Notes under the pieces: model-generated
Database searches by the model: none
What the model saw: only the letters and a program-made list of their open reading frames with translations
Told to the model about the DNA's origin: nothing
Position numbers and translations under genes: made by a program
Origin: Raphanus sativus
Lineage: Eukaryota > Streptophyta > Magnoliopsida > Brassicales > Brassicaceae
Assembly (NCBI RefSeq): GCF_000801105.2
Contig: NC_079518.1
Span: 9,494,106-9,558,105, forward strand
Length of the DNA stretch: 64,000 nt
Reading direction: 5' to 3'
Shown: one piece after another, positions 1-11,662 of the stretch
Position numbering within the stretch: position 1 is the stretch's first letter
Layout of the letters: the number at the start of each line of letters is the position of its first letter

Positions 1-200
1 GTAAGTCGTCCAGCTGGAAAACCTTCCAGACGACTTATTTGTAAGTCGTCCAGCTGGAAAACCTTCCAGACGACTTATTTGTAAGTCGTCCAGCTGGAAA
101 CCTTCCAGACGACTTATTTGTAAGTCGTCCAGCTGGAAACCTTCCAGACGACTTATTTGTAAGTCGTCCAGCTGGAAACCTTCCAGAACGACTTATTTGT
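1..200. repeat. 39-40-bp quasi-palindromic tandem array (3' of the Ulp1-like gene)
   Basis: Five head-to-tail units of 39-40 bp. Each starts AAGTCGTCCAGCTGGAAA and ends CTTCCAGACGACTTATTTGT, so AAGTCGTC and GACGACTT can pair as stem arms. It is cut by the window start. The adjoining 210-420 has short direct repeats of ATACAAGTTAAAAAATCT and similar AT-rich units. Confidence 0.85.
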
Positions 201-1138
201 AAGTTAGAAAATCTATACAAGTTAGAAAATCAAATAAATCATACATGCCCACAAACATACAAATAGATTTGTGTAAACAAAATAGTTCAAATATACAAAT
301 AGATTTGTGTATACAAATAGTTCAAATTATACAAATTGATTTGTGTATCTATACAAGTTAAAAAATCTATACAAGTTAAAAAATCTATACAAGTTAAAAA
401 ATCTATACAAATTGATTTGGTGTATCTAATCATCAATGCCTACAATACCACCATCCTCATTATCTTCAGATGCTGATCAACAAGCTCCGTCCATATAGCC
501 AAAGCCAATAGTACCCTCATAGTCTTCGCATTGGACCTAGCAAAGTCTTTAGGGCTAAGGGGACCCCAGAGCATGACATTCAATGTACTTTGCAGCGTAC
601 ACGCCACAATCACCATTGTTGGCCGTGGGTACATCTTTGAGGAGTCTCTCATAAGTGTATCGCTCCAACCCATGCATGTCTGGTCTCCGCACTCCACAAT
701 CAGATAAGGACATCTCGAGAAAAGGCTCCATTATCTTCATCCCATCTTTCTGGTATGGTAGTTGAAGGTATGCTGTCCCAGACGACTATGTGCCTCTTAG
801 GGATCGATATCCAAATGCCACCCAATGTTTGTTGTCCAAGTTCAGTGGCGCATAGATATCATCAATGTCCTCCCCCACTTCTTGTTTGATTGGCAAAAAT
901 GAAGGCATTGATCCGTCATACAAACTCGCCGCCCCACTAGGAGCATTTTTCCTAAACCATTGTGATCAGACGACGATGTTTTGAAGACCAGAATACTGTT
1001 CTTCTCCAAGACTGGGTAAAGTTGTTGATCCAGGAAGCACATTCGCTCGCTCCGGAAACATTGTGGGTTCTCCTTATACCTCTGCCTCAGCACATTCATC
1101 CAAGCATCTATATGCTGCATATAAAATAATACAAGTTA

Positions 1139-1460
1139 GAACCTCCAGACGACTTACAAATAAGTCGTCTGGAAGGTTTTTCCAGCTGGACGACTTACAA
1201 ATAAGTCGTCTGGAAGGTTTTCCCAGCTCGAAAACCTTCCAGACGACTTATTTGTAAGTCGTCCAGCTGGAAAACCTTCCAGACGACTTATATATTTACA
1301 AATCTATACAAAGACAAGTTACCAGACGACTTATTTGTAAGTCTTCTGGAAGGTTTTCCAGCTGGACGACTTACAAATAAGTCGTCCAGCTGGAAAACCT
1401 TCCAGACGACTTATATATTTACAAATCTATACAAAGACAAGTTACCAGACGACTTAAAGA
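1139..1460. repeat. GACGACTT palindromic repeats in intron 5 of the Ulp1-like gene
   Basis: Several units of the same motif in alternating orientation, separated by a 40-bp spacer (TATATTTACAAATCTATACA and following) that occurs twice here and again at about 2240-2265. The array fills the intron between the WWYQKL exon and the protease exon. Confidence 0.8.
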
Positions 1461-2054
1461 TAAGCAGAAGACTTACTACGTCTTCCAGCCATGCTTTGGA
1501 TGTCCGGAGTTTTTGATACCACCAAGTTGGTGATGTACGTGGTTTGTCCTCTTCCTTAGTGAAATAATCACTGCAAACAAAAAAGCAATCAGTTTTGGTA
1601 GACTAAATCAAGCTATTATGGGTAAAGCAATCACTTACGGATCAGTTTTCAACCAATCAGCGAGCTCCTTCATCTTAGGTCTGTTTAGTGTGGGAAATGG
1701 ATTATACTTCCCACTCTAAGGAGTTTCCTTCTCTCTGCCGTATAGGAGATATCTGCGTGGGAGCAGGTTTCTTCGTTCGTTCACTCCTTGCACGCACAGA
1801 AGCAGTGGGAGCTGTTTGGTCCAATACAACCAGGCTCGGTTCTGAAGCTGAAGCTGGATCGGTGGAAGCGAAGCTCGGTTGTTGATCGTTGGAAGCGAAG
1901 CTCGGTTTGGTCAGTGGAAGTGAGAGGAACAATCTCTTTGGAGGTGACACCATCTGCTTTATCCTCCGGCAAGATCTTATATACCGAGATCGCCTCATCT
2001 GCTGTATCCTCCGGCAACAATCTCTGCAATAAAAGAGAACAAGTTAACCCTGGA

Positions 2055-2280
2055 CGACTTAAATAAAAGTTGGGAGAGGATTTGGTTCCAGCTGGAGTTC
2101 AGACGACTTATTTGTAAGTCTTCTGGAAGGTTTTCCAGCTGGACGACTTACAAATAAGTCGTCTGGAAGGTTTTCCAGCTGGAAAACCTTCCAGACGACT
2201 TATTTGTAAGTCGTCCAGCTGGAAAACCTTCCAGACGACTTATATATTTACAAATCTATACAAAGACCAGACGACTTAAA
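2055..2280. repeat. GACGACTT palindromic repeats in intron 3
   Basis: Units in both orientations with the same TATATTTACAAATCTATACA spacer as intron 5. They lie between the exon ending at 2295 and the exon starting at 2023. Confidence 0.75.
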
Positions 2281-3195
2281 GATTTGATATTAACCTCTTT
2301 GGGCAGAAGAGAAGGCTGTTTCTTTTGTGGAGAAGGCTTTTTCGTTTGAGGAGCAGGCTGTTTCGTCTGAGGAGCAGGCTGTTTAGTTTGAGGAGCAGGC
2401 TGTTTCGTTTGAGGAGCAGGCTGTTTAGTTTGAGGAGCAGGCTGTTTAGTTGAGGAGCAGGCTGTTTCGCCTTTTGAGGAGTAGGCTTTGCCTTTTGAGG
2501 AGCAGGCTGTCTGGTGGGAGGAGTAGGATGATTGGTTTGAAGTGGAGGCTGATCCTTTTGAGGAGTAGTCTGTTTGTTACTAGCCCCGGTTTCTGGGGCT
2601 TGTGGGGTAGGGTGTTTTTTACTAACCCCGGTTTCTGGGGCTTGAGGGGTAGCCTGATTGGTGACACCAACCTTCTTCTCCACAGCTTCCAATCTATCGG
2701 AGATCTTCCTAATCTCCCTGATGCACTTCTTAAACCCCTCTTTCATCATGTCACCTAAGTCCTTGAACATGTTTTCTAACTCCTCTCTGGTCACCCAACT
2801 AGCCTCTTCTCTAGCCTCTTCTGTAGCCTCTTCTGTAGCCTCTGTAGGAGCCTCTTCTCTAGCCTCTTTAGGAGCCTCTTTAGGAGCCTCTTTACGAGCT
2901 TTCTTCCGAGGTCTCTGATTGTCTTCCTCCACCTCCTCCACAACCATCTCTTTGGCTCTTTCGATGGAGTCACAAACTTGGGTTTTGTACCAGTGACTTC
3001 CCAGCAATCCATGGTCCACTTCCACGGTCTCCGATCATACATCACTTTAATGATGTTCTCCGCGGGCACGTCATCAACCTCAAGAGTCCCATTTTGGCCA
3101 CATTTCACTAATGTCCTTCTCAACAAAGTTGATCACGCGGGTCTGCAGTAAATAGAAGAAGAATCGAGTTAGATATTTGAAACAAAATACTAAAA

Positions 3196-3568
3196 TAGAC
3201 GACTTAATTATAAGTCGTCAACTAAGTCGTCCAGCTGGACGACCTTCCAGACGACTTATTATAAGTCGTCTACTAAGTCGTCCAGCTGGACGACCTTCCA
3301 GACGACTTATAATAAGTCGTCTACTAAGTCGTCCAGCTGGAAGACCTTCCAGACGACTTATAATAAGTCGTCTACTAAGTCGTCCAGCTGGAAGACCTTC
3401 CAGACGACTTATAATAAGTCGTCTACTAAGTCGTCCAGCTGGAAGACCTTCCAGACGACTTATAATAAGTCGTCTACTAAGTCGTCCAGCTGGAAGACCT
3501 TCCAGACGACTTATAATAAGTCGTCTACTAAGTCGTCCAGCTGGAAGACCTTCCGGACGACTTAATTA
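3196..3568. repeat. 51-bp quasi-palindromic tandem array in intron 2
   Basis: Seven units of 51 bp. Each holds TAAGTCGTCTACTAAGTCGT, CAGCTGGAAGACCTTCCAG and GACGACTTATAA, so arms of AAGTCGTC and GACGACTT flank an inner CTGGAAG/CTTCCAG inverted repeat. Unit 1 differs slightly; the later units are nearly identical. Because 51 is a multiple of three, the plus strand is open across the whole array with a 17-residue period. Confidence 0.9.
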
Positions 3569-4499
3569 AGTGAAGATGGAAAGGTACCTGACTCAAGATA
3601 GCAGCTTTCATGAATCTGCGGCCTCTGCTGCCGTCGTAAGCCAGAATCGGTGGAGACGGACTGTTTGCTCTGGGTAGACCAATACTAGCACCCAATCCCG
3701 GAATAGCTTCGTACGCCCAGACCTGAAGAACTTGTATAAAGCCATCCACGGTGTAACAGCCAGTAATATCTTTGTTCCACAAAGAGTCCATCAGCACCTT
3801 AAACGCGACTCTCCCCCATGGATAATTCTCAAACCTTTCTAAATCCATCACTAGCCTTGCGAGAGTAGCTCGTGTAGCGCTTGAGAACTTTTTCCCTTCA
3901 ATGAATCCAGTGAAGATGGAAAGGTACGCGAGTCGCTTGCGATCTTCCCTGGACCAATCCCCGCATCTCTTCAGTGCTGCTATTATCTGATCAGTACTTG
4001 GCCCAGCTTCCCGATGAACTCCCATCATCTCCCAGAAAGAAACCATCTGTGGGGTAACTTCACATTCTGGTGTCTCAAGGTCCTCGATGTAGTCGCAGTT
4101 TAGACCAGTGATGTTTTCAAACTCTAACAGTGAAAACCTCGCAGGTTCTGGACCAACGAGACACCACATCTCGTACTTCTTCTTAATGTCCAGCTTTAAA
4201 CCGAGCAAGTGGTGAACCAGCCTTGAAGCCCAACCAAATCCCTGCTCCTTGAACTTGATGAAAACTCCCAATCTCGACTCCTGAGCTCTTCAAATTCAGC
4301 ATCAGTGAGAGCTTCCCTAAGAGCAGTATGCAACTTCGTGTTATCCGTATGATACGAAATGCTATTGTGGGGTTCTGGCTCTTCCCCTAATGTGTATAAC
4401 CTACGGGGGAGTTCTGGAATATCCATCCTTTTTGTCTGCAAAATAATCAAAGACAACAATAGAAGTCAGAACACAAGCTAAATCAATCACGCCTTAATT

Positions 4500-4665
4500 G
4501 TTACTCCAGACGACTTAGTAGACGACTTAAATATAAGTCGTCTAGAAAGTCGTCCAACTGGACGACTTAGTTGACGACTTATATTTAAGTCGTCTGGAAA
4601 GTCTTCCAAATGGACGTACTAAGTCGTCCAGGTTGAAGACTTTCCAGACGACTTACTTACAAGTC
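4500..4665. repeat. Diverged GACGACTT repeats in intron 1
   Basis: Four diverged units of the same AAGTCGTC/GACGACTT motif in the intron between the exons ending at 4692 and starting at 4435. Scattered single copies follow at about 5302-5382 and 5767-5833, beyond the gene leader. Confidence 0.7.
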
Positions 4666-4845
4666 TTCCAGTAGAAAAATTTCAAGCGGACCTGATTAGT
4701 CGCAGAAGGAGTTCGAGTACTCGTCATTGTGGTTATAGATCTGAAAAAATAAACGTGAAACGGTGAGAATGAGTAAATTGAAAGAGACAACGTTTTATGT
4801 TCATCTTTTCCACGAGTTTGATGACTTACCGGCGTTAGGGTTTAC

Positions 4846-5062
4846 AGAGAAACGGCGCTACGGTTTACAGAGAAGAAGCGGCGGCGCTAGGGTTTAGAAG
4901 AAGCGGCGGCGCTAGGGTTTAGAAGAAACGGCGGTGCTAGCTAGTGTTTAGAGTAAGCGGCGGTGAGAACGTTGGTGAGCACGGTGGCGAGGGCGACGGT
5001 TTGTTCGGAAATAGTGGAAGCGGGGGCGCTAGGGTTTAGAGGAATCGGCGGCGCTAGGGTTA
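4846..5062. repeat. GC-rich tandem repeat with telo-box motifs upstream of the Ulp1-like gene
   Basis: About five imperfect units containing GCGGCGGCGCTAGGGTTTAG and AAGAA, in the leader or promoter of the minus-strand gene. Read on the minus strand, each TAGGGTTT is a telo-box (AAACCCTA), a motif known from promoters of translation and cell-cycle genes. The region stands out for GC content. An 18-base poly(A) run lies at about 5210-5227. Confidence 0.6.
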
Positions 5063-5892
5063 GAAGAAGCTGCGGCGACAACGGTGAGAATGAAGTGAGA
5101 TAGATAGCCGACGTTGAGAACGATGGTTGTTCGGAAATAGTGGGAATTCGAATCGCCTTTGATATCGCCGGTGAGAGAGAACTGTTAGGGTTTCTGTTCG
5201 CGGAAAATGAAAAAAAAAAAAAAAAAATCACCTTATATATTGGGTAAATAATCCGGTTAGCTTTAAAAGTACATTGGTAAACTTTAAGGTTTGGTCCGGT
5301 TTAGACGACTTATTCTGGCTGATAATGTACATCAGACGACCTAATATTTAGTCGTCTGGGAACAGAAGACTAAATATTAAGTCGTCCAATACCCTAAAAT
5401 GAACCCCTAAACTAAAATGACTAAATTAACTTACTAACCACGTTATAAAATCAAATTATACTTCAATAGTGTTTACTATACACAGAAACGAACACGCCTA
5501 GGTAATTTTAAAAATTTTCAAAAACGGTTTTAATGCTTTCCAAAATCTAACCCTAAGAACACATACAATACTACAACATATGTTGATGAAACATAAACTA
5601 AAGAATATCATGACTCACTACTTTCACTCATCTGGGCTGAAAACAATTGAAATTTGTTATATATTAATTTATATCTCTTAAGACATATGTTAATTACATA
5701 ATTCCAATTTTTCACTTATCAAAATATTTTTTACAAAATTTTTAAATTATGTTTAAGAATAACTGTCCAGACGACTTAACTTAAAGTCGTCTGGACGACT
5801 TATTTTCAAGTCGTCTGTTTACAGACGACTTGCGAGGGGTAGAAACGTAAAAAAAAATCCGTTTTTTTGTTTGTTCACAAGGAGATAGTTGT

Positions 5893-5991
5893 AATTTCAA
5901 TAGCCTTTTAAGTTACTTTTGCCTTTGACCCAAGTTGGGGTACTCTTTTGGGTTTGACTCCAAGTTTTGAGTCACAATTGGTAATTCTCCC
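5893..5991 (-). repeat. Terminal region of the Mutator-like element
   Basis: The last 100 bp before the boundary carry GTTTGACTCC and its imperfect echo CAAGTTTTGAGTCAC, then GGTAATTCTCCC at the very end. On the minus strand this reads inward as a typical Mutator-like terminus starting with GGGA. The partner terminus is outside the window, so the repeat is inferred. Confidence 0.5.
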
Positions 5992-8198
5992 AATAATATG
6001 ATGGTTTTGTTATGTTAACGCCAAACCTTCTGCTATCTACTACTGTTAAACTCATTTTTTATTTATTTAGTTTGTAGCTTCCACGCTACTGAATGAAGAC
6101 ATTGCGTACAAGGTTAAAGCCTGTTATTGCAATTAGACTTGGTCAAGACAATATCGGCCTTCGAGATCCACTACTAACATGACAGAGATCATAAGAAGAG
6201 AGAAGACGACGATTTCTTCAAGATAATTCAATTTAGGAGGTTTAAGCACTCTAGACTAAACTTAAAAGTATTCGCATAGATAGCCTCTTGCATTTTACCG
6301 AGGTTTAGTTAATTTGCTTATCTTGCTCCATAGTCCAATTAATCCAAAAAGACTGATTATTAAAATGGTAATATACGCAAACAAATACTGATTACAATAT
6401 AAAACAATACACAGATAAAATAAGACATATTATATTTTAAAGCGACATATAAAGTATTTTATGAAACGAAAATTTCCTAAAGATCCACATGTGAACATGT
6501 GGCATGTACGGATAAAGAAATAAAGACGTCATGGGAATTTATATTCACATTTATATAATTCACAAAGGGACAACTCGACTTAGAATACAGTTTGGCACTA
6601 TCACTGGACCTAATTTTCTTCGTATTCATGTAATAATTTATATACAGCTTTTTCAATTTTAGTTTTTTTTTAGTTTCAGTGTTAGATTTAGTTATTTAAA
6701 TTTCAGTGATAAGTGCGGTATCATGCATGTGTTTACTTTTTGGAATTTGTTAGGTGGCCATGGTTGTGCATCTGCCATCTGCTTATCCTCTCTATTCACA
6801 TTCGATCAAAATCCTAAAACCTCTCCTTTTTGCCTCGCATTATTTTCCACCTCCTTTTAACTAATTTTGCATAAAGCTATAGCCTATTACAATGGATTTT
6901 GTCTGCAAAATCTTGGCGTATCTAATCAATTTTGTGTTATTCACGTTGATAATTTCCTATTTGAATTTTACTACTTGCAAATCGAAGCCACATGTTCTAA
7001 CAAACATAAAGAGTAAATGACAACTAAAAGATCTTGAGTTTTTACGTAGCAATACGTTAATGCATCGTAAATCTGTAAAATGGGTACGATCCTTGTCAAC
7101 TCATTGTTTTTCTTTAGTAAGCAATTATATTGCTATTCCAAGCTGTAATCTATTTTCTGTGGCGAGAAAGAAACTAGAGGTTATACAATAAGTCTTCAAA
7201 ACCCTCTCAAGTGTTACTAAAAGAAATTCATCTTCAATTTAGAGCAAGACTTCGGGGTCTGGACAGAGATACATCTGCAAACAAAGGAATGATCAGCGCT
7301 TCAACTTCGGTCATTACTTGTTCAACGATAAGTGCAACATACCTATCTCACTGGTTCTCACATTTTCAAAACTGATAATATCTACTTCACTGACGTTTTT
7401 TAATTCTCTTTCTAAATTTATTTTTTTCCTTTCTTCTATGTATGAAGTTTACAGACATTTGTAAAAGATGTCCCGTTTGGGAAGGTGAAATGAAGAAGGA
7501 ATAATTTATTTTTAAAAAAAATATTCTGTAATTTACTTTTGGTGGGAGATTTTAGCTTCATGAAAGAGGACTAGTAATCAATCGTTCAAAAGTGAAACGA
7601 GATAGTGCTCTAAAAGTATACATAAAGCTTCATGAAGTGAAATCGATCGGCGTAGGATAAATATAGGATTAGTTGGAAGAATATTAATAAAATTATCTTA
7701 GACATGATAAAATAAAACTTTGTAGAGATCTTTTGGAACACATATTTTGGTAAGTAATTATATATAAATAAATATATGTAATAAAGATTAAACCGTACAG
7801 TCATGGAAATAAAAATCAGTTTTTAATTATAATGTTTCATAAGATGGATAACACCTCAATGAAGAACAAGCATATCAACACAAAACAAGAAGCACACACT
7901 ATATTGTAAAAGCTGGCTCTATTCACTGACCAAATGATTGGCAAGCTTACACTTTGATACGAAGAGTATAAATATATAACTATCTCGGCAAAAGAGATTA
8001 CACTCTTTGGAAATGCTGAGATCTTTTCAAGACTGTCCAAATCTATCTCTACCGATTAATATAATATTGCTCACTTTGAGCATGACAATTTATTTTTAAC
8101 TCATTTCCAGGAAGACTTTATACTAATCAGAATTGAACATTTTTTGTATTCTAAATATTTTTTGTTTAAATTTCTAACGTTGACATTGATATTACAAC
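5992..8198. other. AT-rich intergenic stretch, no gene seen
   Basis: All frames are short and low in complexity. I see no domain, tRNA or clean transposon ends. ORFs of 64-67 codons at 7610-8040 are AT-driven and show no protein-like composition. Confidence 0.6.
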
Positions 8199-8318
8199 AT
8201 TGCTTATGCTAAGATCTTAGCTTTACTGGAAGCTCTGAAGGATAAAGAAGACAAATGGAGAGAAGAAGCAAGCGTAGTAGAAGCAGAGAACTATTTAATC
8301 AGTCCACAACAAGCTTGA
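8199..8318 (+). pseudogene. Coding-like fragment, unknown
   Basis: A 40-codon open stretch ends with TGA at 8316-8318 and contains ALLEALKDKEDKWREEAS followed by VVEAENYL. Its amphipathic, charged make-up is much more protein-like than the surrounding AT-rich DNA. It has no start, no upstream exon that I can identify and no family I recognise. It may be the last exon of a lost gene or chance. Confidence 0.25.
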
Positions 8319-8506
8319 AAGATGTTAAATTTCTGGAAGTTCACAGTTTCTAGTAGACTTTCTCACTTCTGATAACATGGAAATATTCCAATAATGCAAG
8401 TTTCCCAATAATGACAAATAAAGTTTTGTAACGATTTTGAGAAATAGATTAAAAAAGCTACAGACATTTTAAATAAAAACCGATGATAAACCCCAAATCT
8501 CCATCC

Positions 8507-11268
8507 CTAATGCCACAACTTCATGCAGAATCCAGACTGAACAACCGCAGACGCACCACCACCAATCGCAGAACGCTTCATCGAAACGCGGTCGCTGAAA
8601 GTATGAACAAGCTGCTCAGCTAAAGCCACAGGATCATCAGCAAAAGTATCCATGAATATCTTCACAACTCTGCTCTCTTGTGGGGTAGCTCTCAAGCTAT
8701 ACCAAGTCAGAAACTTCTGTCTGAAGTCTTTCTCAATGTGTCCTGAACACTCGAGCTGTCTTATGATCTTCACACAATGCTCTAATCCACTCTCTGCTCC
8801 TCCGTTCTCTGAATGATGATCTCCGTTGTTGTTACCGTTTTCTTTAACCGACTTCTTGTTCCTAGCTTGACGGTTCTTGGTTTGGTCCGACTTGAAAGGA
8901 GTAACCGGAGAACTGTTTCCATTTGTTGTAGTGACCGCGACGTTCTTGTCCTGAACAGCTTCTTCCTCCTCTTCCAACAGCACAGCCCCTTCAACGTTCT
9001 TCTCAGTCTGCACAACGTCCGCTTCCCTTGTCCTTTTCGCATCATTTTCCTCGGTCGTTGGAGAGTCTTTCTTGCCGTTCTGAGGAACAATGTAGCCGTT
9101 GTTGGACTCAGCTTCAACAGAAGACAGAGTACTACAGTTTGTGAGAGGGCTTTCGCTTCTTTCATCAGGGCTACGAGTCATTACGTTGATCACATCGACT
9201 CCAAGCTCTCGCGTTCCGCTAAAGGACACAACCTTAAAGCAATACTCAGACGCTGGAGCTAATCCAGAGACGACAAACCTTGCGTTTGGAGTGAACAACG
9301 TGCAAGTAGACTTCTCTTGGTACTCTTTCTCGGTGACCTTCCGATGCCAAATACTGTAATGAACGATGTTTGCAGGCGAGGTGACTTCGTTAGAGGCGAG
9401 GATCACTGTGAGTGAAGTTGCATTAACATCCTCGAATCTGATCTTGGTTGGTGCTACTACTGTGGTTGCTGTATCTGCAGATATCTCATTGCTCAAACAA
9501 TCTACCAAACAAAGCACCATTTATTAATCATACATACATACAATTAAAAACATTACTCTAAAATCATTTTTGTGATAAAGAAGCTGACCATGCTGCATCT
9601 TAAGGCTGCGTGGTGAAGGCGATGCAACAACTTCAAGAGATTCAAGAGCAGAAGAGCAGAGTTTCTGCACATCAGGTCCTGAGTTTAGCCTGTTTACAAT
9701 CCCTCTACCCATCTTCATAGTGAGAGGACCCACATCAGCTTCAAGACTCTTCACAGCTTTCTCCACAGCCTCACACAGATTTCGATATTTACTACTCGAT
9801 CCTTTGATGAGCTTCTGGACTAGTAAGAGACGGTAGCAGAGTATGTCTACTCTTCTTGCTTCTTTAGCAATCGTCAGCTGCTTCTTCCAGCATTCAAGCA
9901 AGCTGTTCCGTTTACCGCAAGAGACGCAGTAGAAGCAGCACTCCTCCTCACTCTGCTGCTTTGCGAGACCGGATTTTTCACTCTCGAAAGCACATTCGAG
10001 ATGACACGAGAACCCGCAGGAACCACCTTCAAAGGGAGGATCCGAGCTGCATGTCAGCCAGAGACTAGGATCTTTGTTTTCATCATACTTCCGACAAATG
10101 CAACAAGAGCACCTCCTGCAAAACGAGTCTTCCTGTCTCATCACACCCCTGCAAGCCAAGTTGTTGCAGTAGGTAGTAGTAGTCTTCTCCTCCTCTCCTT
10201 TAGCAGTAACCGAGTTGCAGCTACCAGAGGCATTGTTGTTAGCCACGTAACGAGTAGGGTTATCGACCTTCCTCGATCTCTTTGAGTTTCTCTGAACAGG
10301 CAAACAACAATCAGAATCTCTCTTCTTCTTCTTCTTCGTCCCATCATCACACTCTCCAGAGCTTTTCTCGGATACAATCTTCATAAGAGTCTCGATGATC
10401 TTGACTTTGGTCAAGCCGGTGTATTTTCTCTCTTTCCCCATCTCAGCGCATAGGATCTGGAGAATCTCTTGGCGGCTCCATGCCTGCAACACTTCAGGAG
10501 CTAGATGTGATGATTGCTTGGACAGCTCGTAAACAAGCTGTCGCTTCTCCTCAACACTCATTTCACTGCATTTGGATGAGTCACCTGCAGCTCCTGTGTA
10601 TAGAAGGAAAAAGGGAAGTCAAGGCAATGGAGAGACACTATTACATGAATCTGCCTTAGAAAGCTTGTGTCTGATCTTTACATAAATGCTGATGAAAGAG
10701 CAAAAAAAGATGATGTTCTTTGGGAATGGAACAAGATCCAAAGCAAAAAAGGTCCATGAGACATATCAAAGAAGAAGTCAGCAAGTTAAAGGGAATAAAA
10801 TCAAAGAATGATCCTTTTTTTATATATATAAGTTATAACAGTAGTGACATCTCATGGAATCTTATTCTCTAGTCATTTGACGCACGATTATATTAAAGAA
10901 AACACCCTAATTTTTAACAAGAACCAATAATAGTGGGAGGAAAACATAGAGAACCAATCAACAATAAAAAGTGAAGACACAACCATCAGAAGAATCACCA
11001 ATGAGAAAACTTGATGATAAAATTAAGAAGCTAGTAATCTAGATCAGTAGCAGATAAATAATAAGTCTCAAACTTTGAGATAAACTGAGTTTAAAAAAAA
11101 AAAAAACACAGCTTTGAACTGATACAAATAAGCATCCAATGCTCTTCATAATCAAAACATTACATAGGGAACAACAAAGAAGAGACACAGAGTTCGATAC
11201 ATGTTAAGCAACCAATGAAAACACAGAATCGTAAGCGTTAAAACAATACCATCGTGAGAAGAATCCAT
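8507..11268 (-). CDS. VEL1: VEL1/VIL2, VIN3-like Polycomb-associated PHD protein
   Basis: Three coding exons (11250-11268, 9589-10593, 8507-9501) give 672 residues. The start reads MDSSHD, then GAAGDSSKCSEMSVEEKRQL; a later Met at 10561 was not chosen because the exon continues upstream in frame to a consensus acceptor. Domains: VIN3-type PHD region with paired Cys and His at about 148-235 (FCRRCSCCICRKYDENKDPS), fibronectin type III at about 359-453, and a C-terminal VEL dimerisation domain at about 580-652, ending CMKLWH. VIN3-family proteins associate with PRC2 and help silence FLC and other targets in the nucleus. VEL1 is preferred over VRN5 because of its length and because RUXF, YIP4b and XTH24 follow in the order of the Arabidopsis VEL1 locus. 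A long CT-rich leader lies upstream, at 11290-11690 (minus strand). The gene looks intact. Confidence 0.9.
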
Positions 11269-11568
11269 CGAGAAGTAATCAAACCCACATTACTCTAAGA
11301 ACCAAACCAAACTAGAAGATCTTCAAAGCCTGCGATGTGAAGAAGACAAAGGACAAAAATGAAAAAGTTAGTATGAAGAAAGGATAAAAACTTGTGAGAG
11401 AGAGAGAAAAGAGATCGGCGAAAGAAAAGACAAGAGAATAAGAAAGATGGCTTACCTAAAAAGGAAAGCTATTCGCCGAGCTGAGAATAGAAGAGATCAA
11501 TCCGAAAGGGGGTCTTTTCTCTCTCTCCCTCTTTGGGAAAGTTCCGGAGCACGGAGAAGCCGGAGGAG

Positions 11569-11602
11569 GAGAAGAGAGAGAGAGAGAGAGTCGCTGACTC
11601 GC

Positions 11603-11645
<43 letters not shown>

Positions 11646-11662
11646 AGCTTGAGATAGAGAAA
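11569..11662. repeat. (GA)n/(CT)n microsatellite in the VEL1 leader
   Basis: Two runs of GA dinucleotides, about 11569-11590 and 11608-11644, then mixed GA-rich sequence. On the minus (sense) strand this is a CT-rich tract typical of plant 5' leaders. The second run is long enough to be polymorphic. Confidence 0.85.

Larger units (their letters stand above)
440..4726 (-). pseudogene. Ulp1-type cysteine protease (C48) gene with DUF1985, broken by frameshifts
   Basis: I reconstruct six exons: 4692-4726 (MTSTRTPSATNQ), 3588-4435, 2295-3142, 1639-2023, about 1490-1570, and 440-1114, most with clear GT-AG borders. Exon 2 carries the DUF1985-type domain (ARFSLLEFENITGLNCDYIE). Exon 3 is a charged, repeat-rich linker. 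Exon 6 is the Ulp1 peptidase: His in NKHWVAF (codon near 826), Asp in HIVVWDS (near 776) and Cys in NGDCGVY (near 607), so the triad survives. The reading frame is broken near 4281 (one base missing against the frame that continues the domain), between 2960 and 3030, at about 2450 (a 24-bp repeat lacks one base), near 1712, near 805 and near 570. Known family members are de-SUMOylating-type proteases carried by Mutator-like elements; this copy cannot make the full protein. Introns 1-3 and 5 are largely palindromic repeats. Confidence 0.75.
1..5991 (-). mobile_element. Mutator-like element carrying an Ulp1-type protease gene (left end outside window)
   Basis: The right boundary is placed at 5991. 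Read on the minus strand, the terminus begins GGGAGAATTACC and runs about 100 bp as a terminal-repeat-like segment. The nine bases after it (AATAATATG) would be the target duplication, but the matching left copy lies outside the window. Inside are the minus-strand Ulp1-like gene (440-4726), its leader, and many copies of a GACGACTT/AAGTCGTC palindromic motif from base 1 to about 5830, which tie the whole stretch together. Arabidopsis and Brassica Mutator-like elements that carry Ulp1 protease genes are known (the Kiauyama or KI-MULE type). No MURA transposase ORF is visible, so this copy would be non-autonomous. Inference: the unit extends left of base 1. Confidence 0.7.

Noticed and set aside
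1..3568. Regular palindromic repeats resembling a CRISPR array
   Set aside because: The DNA is a plant nuclear genome with split genes, the units are contiguous without unique spacers, and no cas genes exist. It is a tandem satellite inside a transposon.
8507..11268. Calling the VIN3-like gene VRN5 (VIL1)
   Set aside because: The length, the sequence as I recall it and the neighbours RUXF, YIP4b and XTH24 fit VEL1/VIL2. A tree would settle it.
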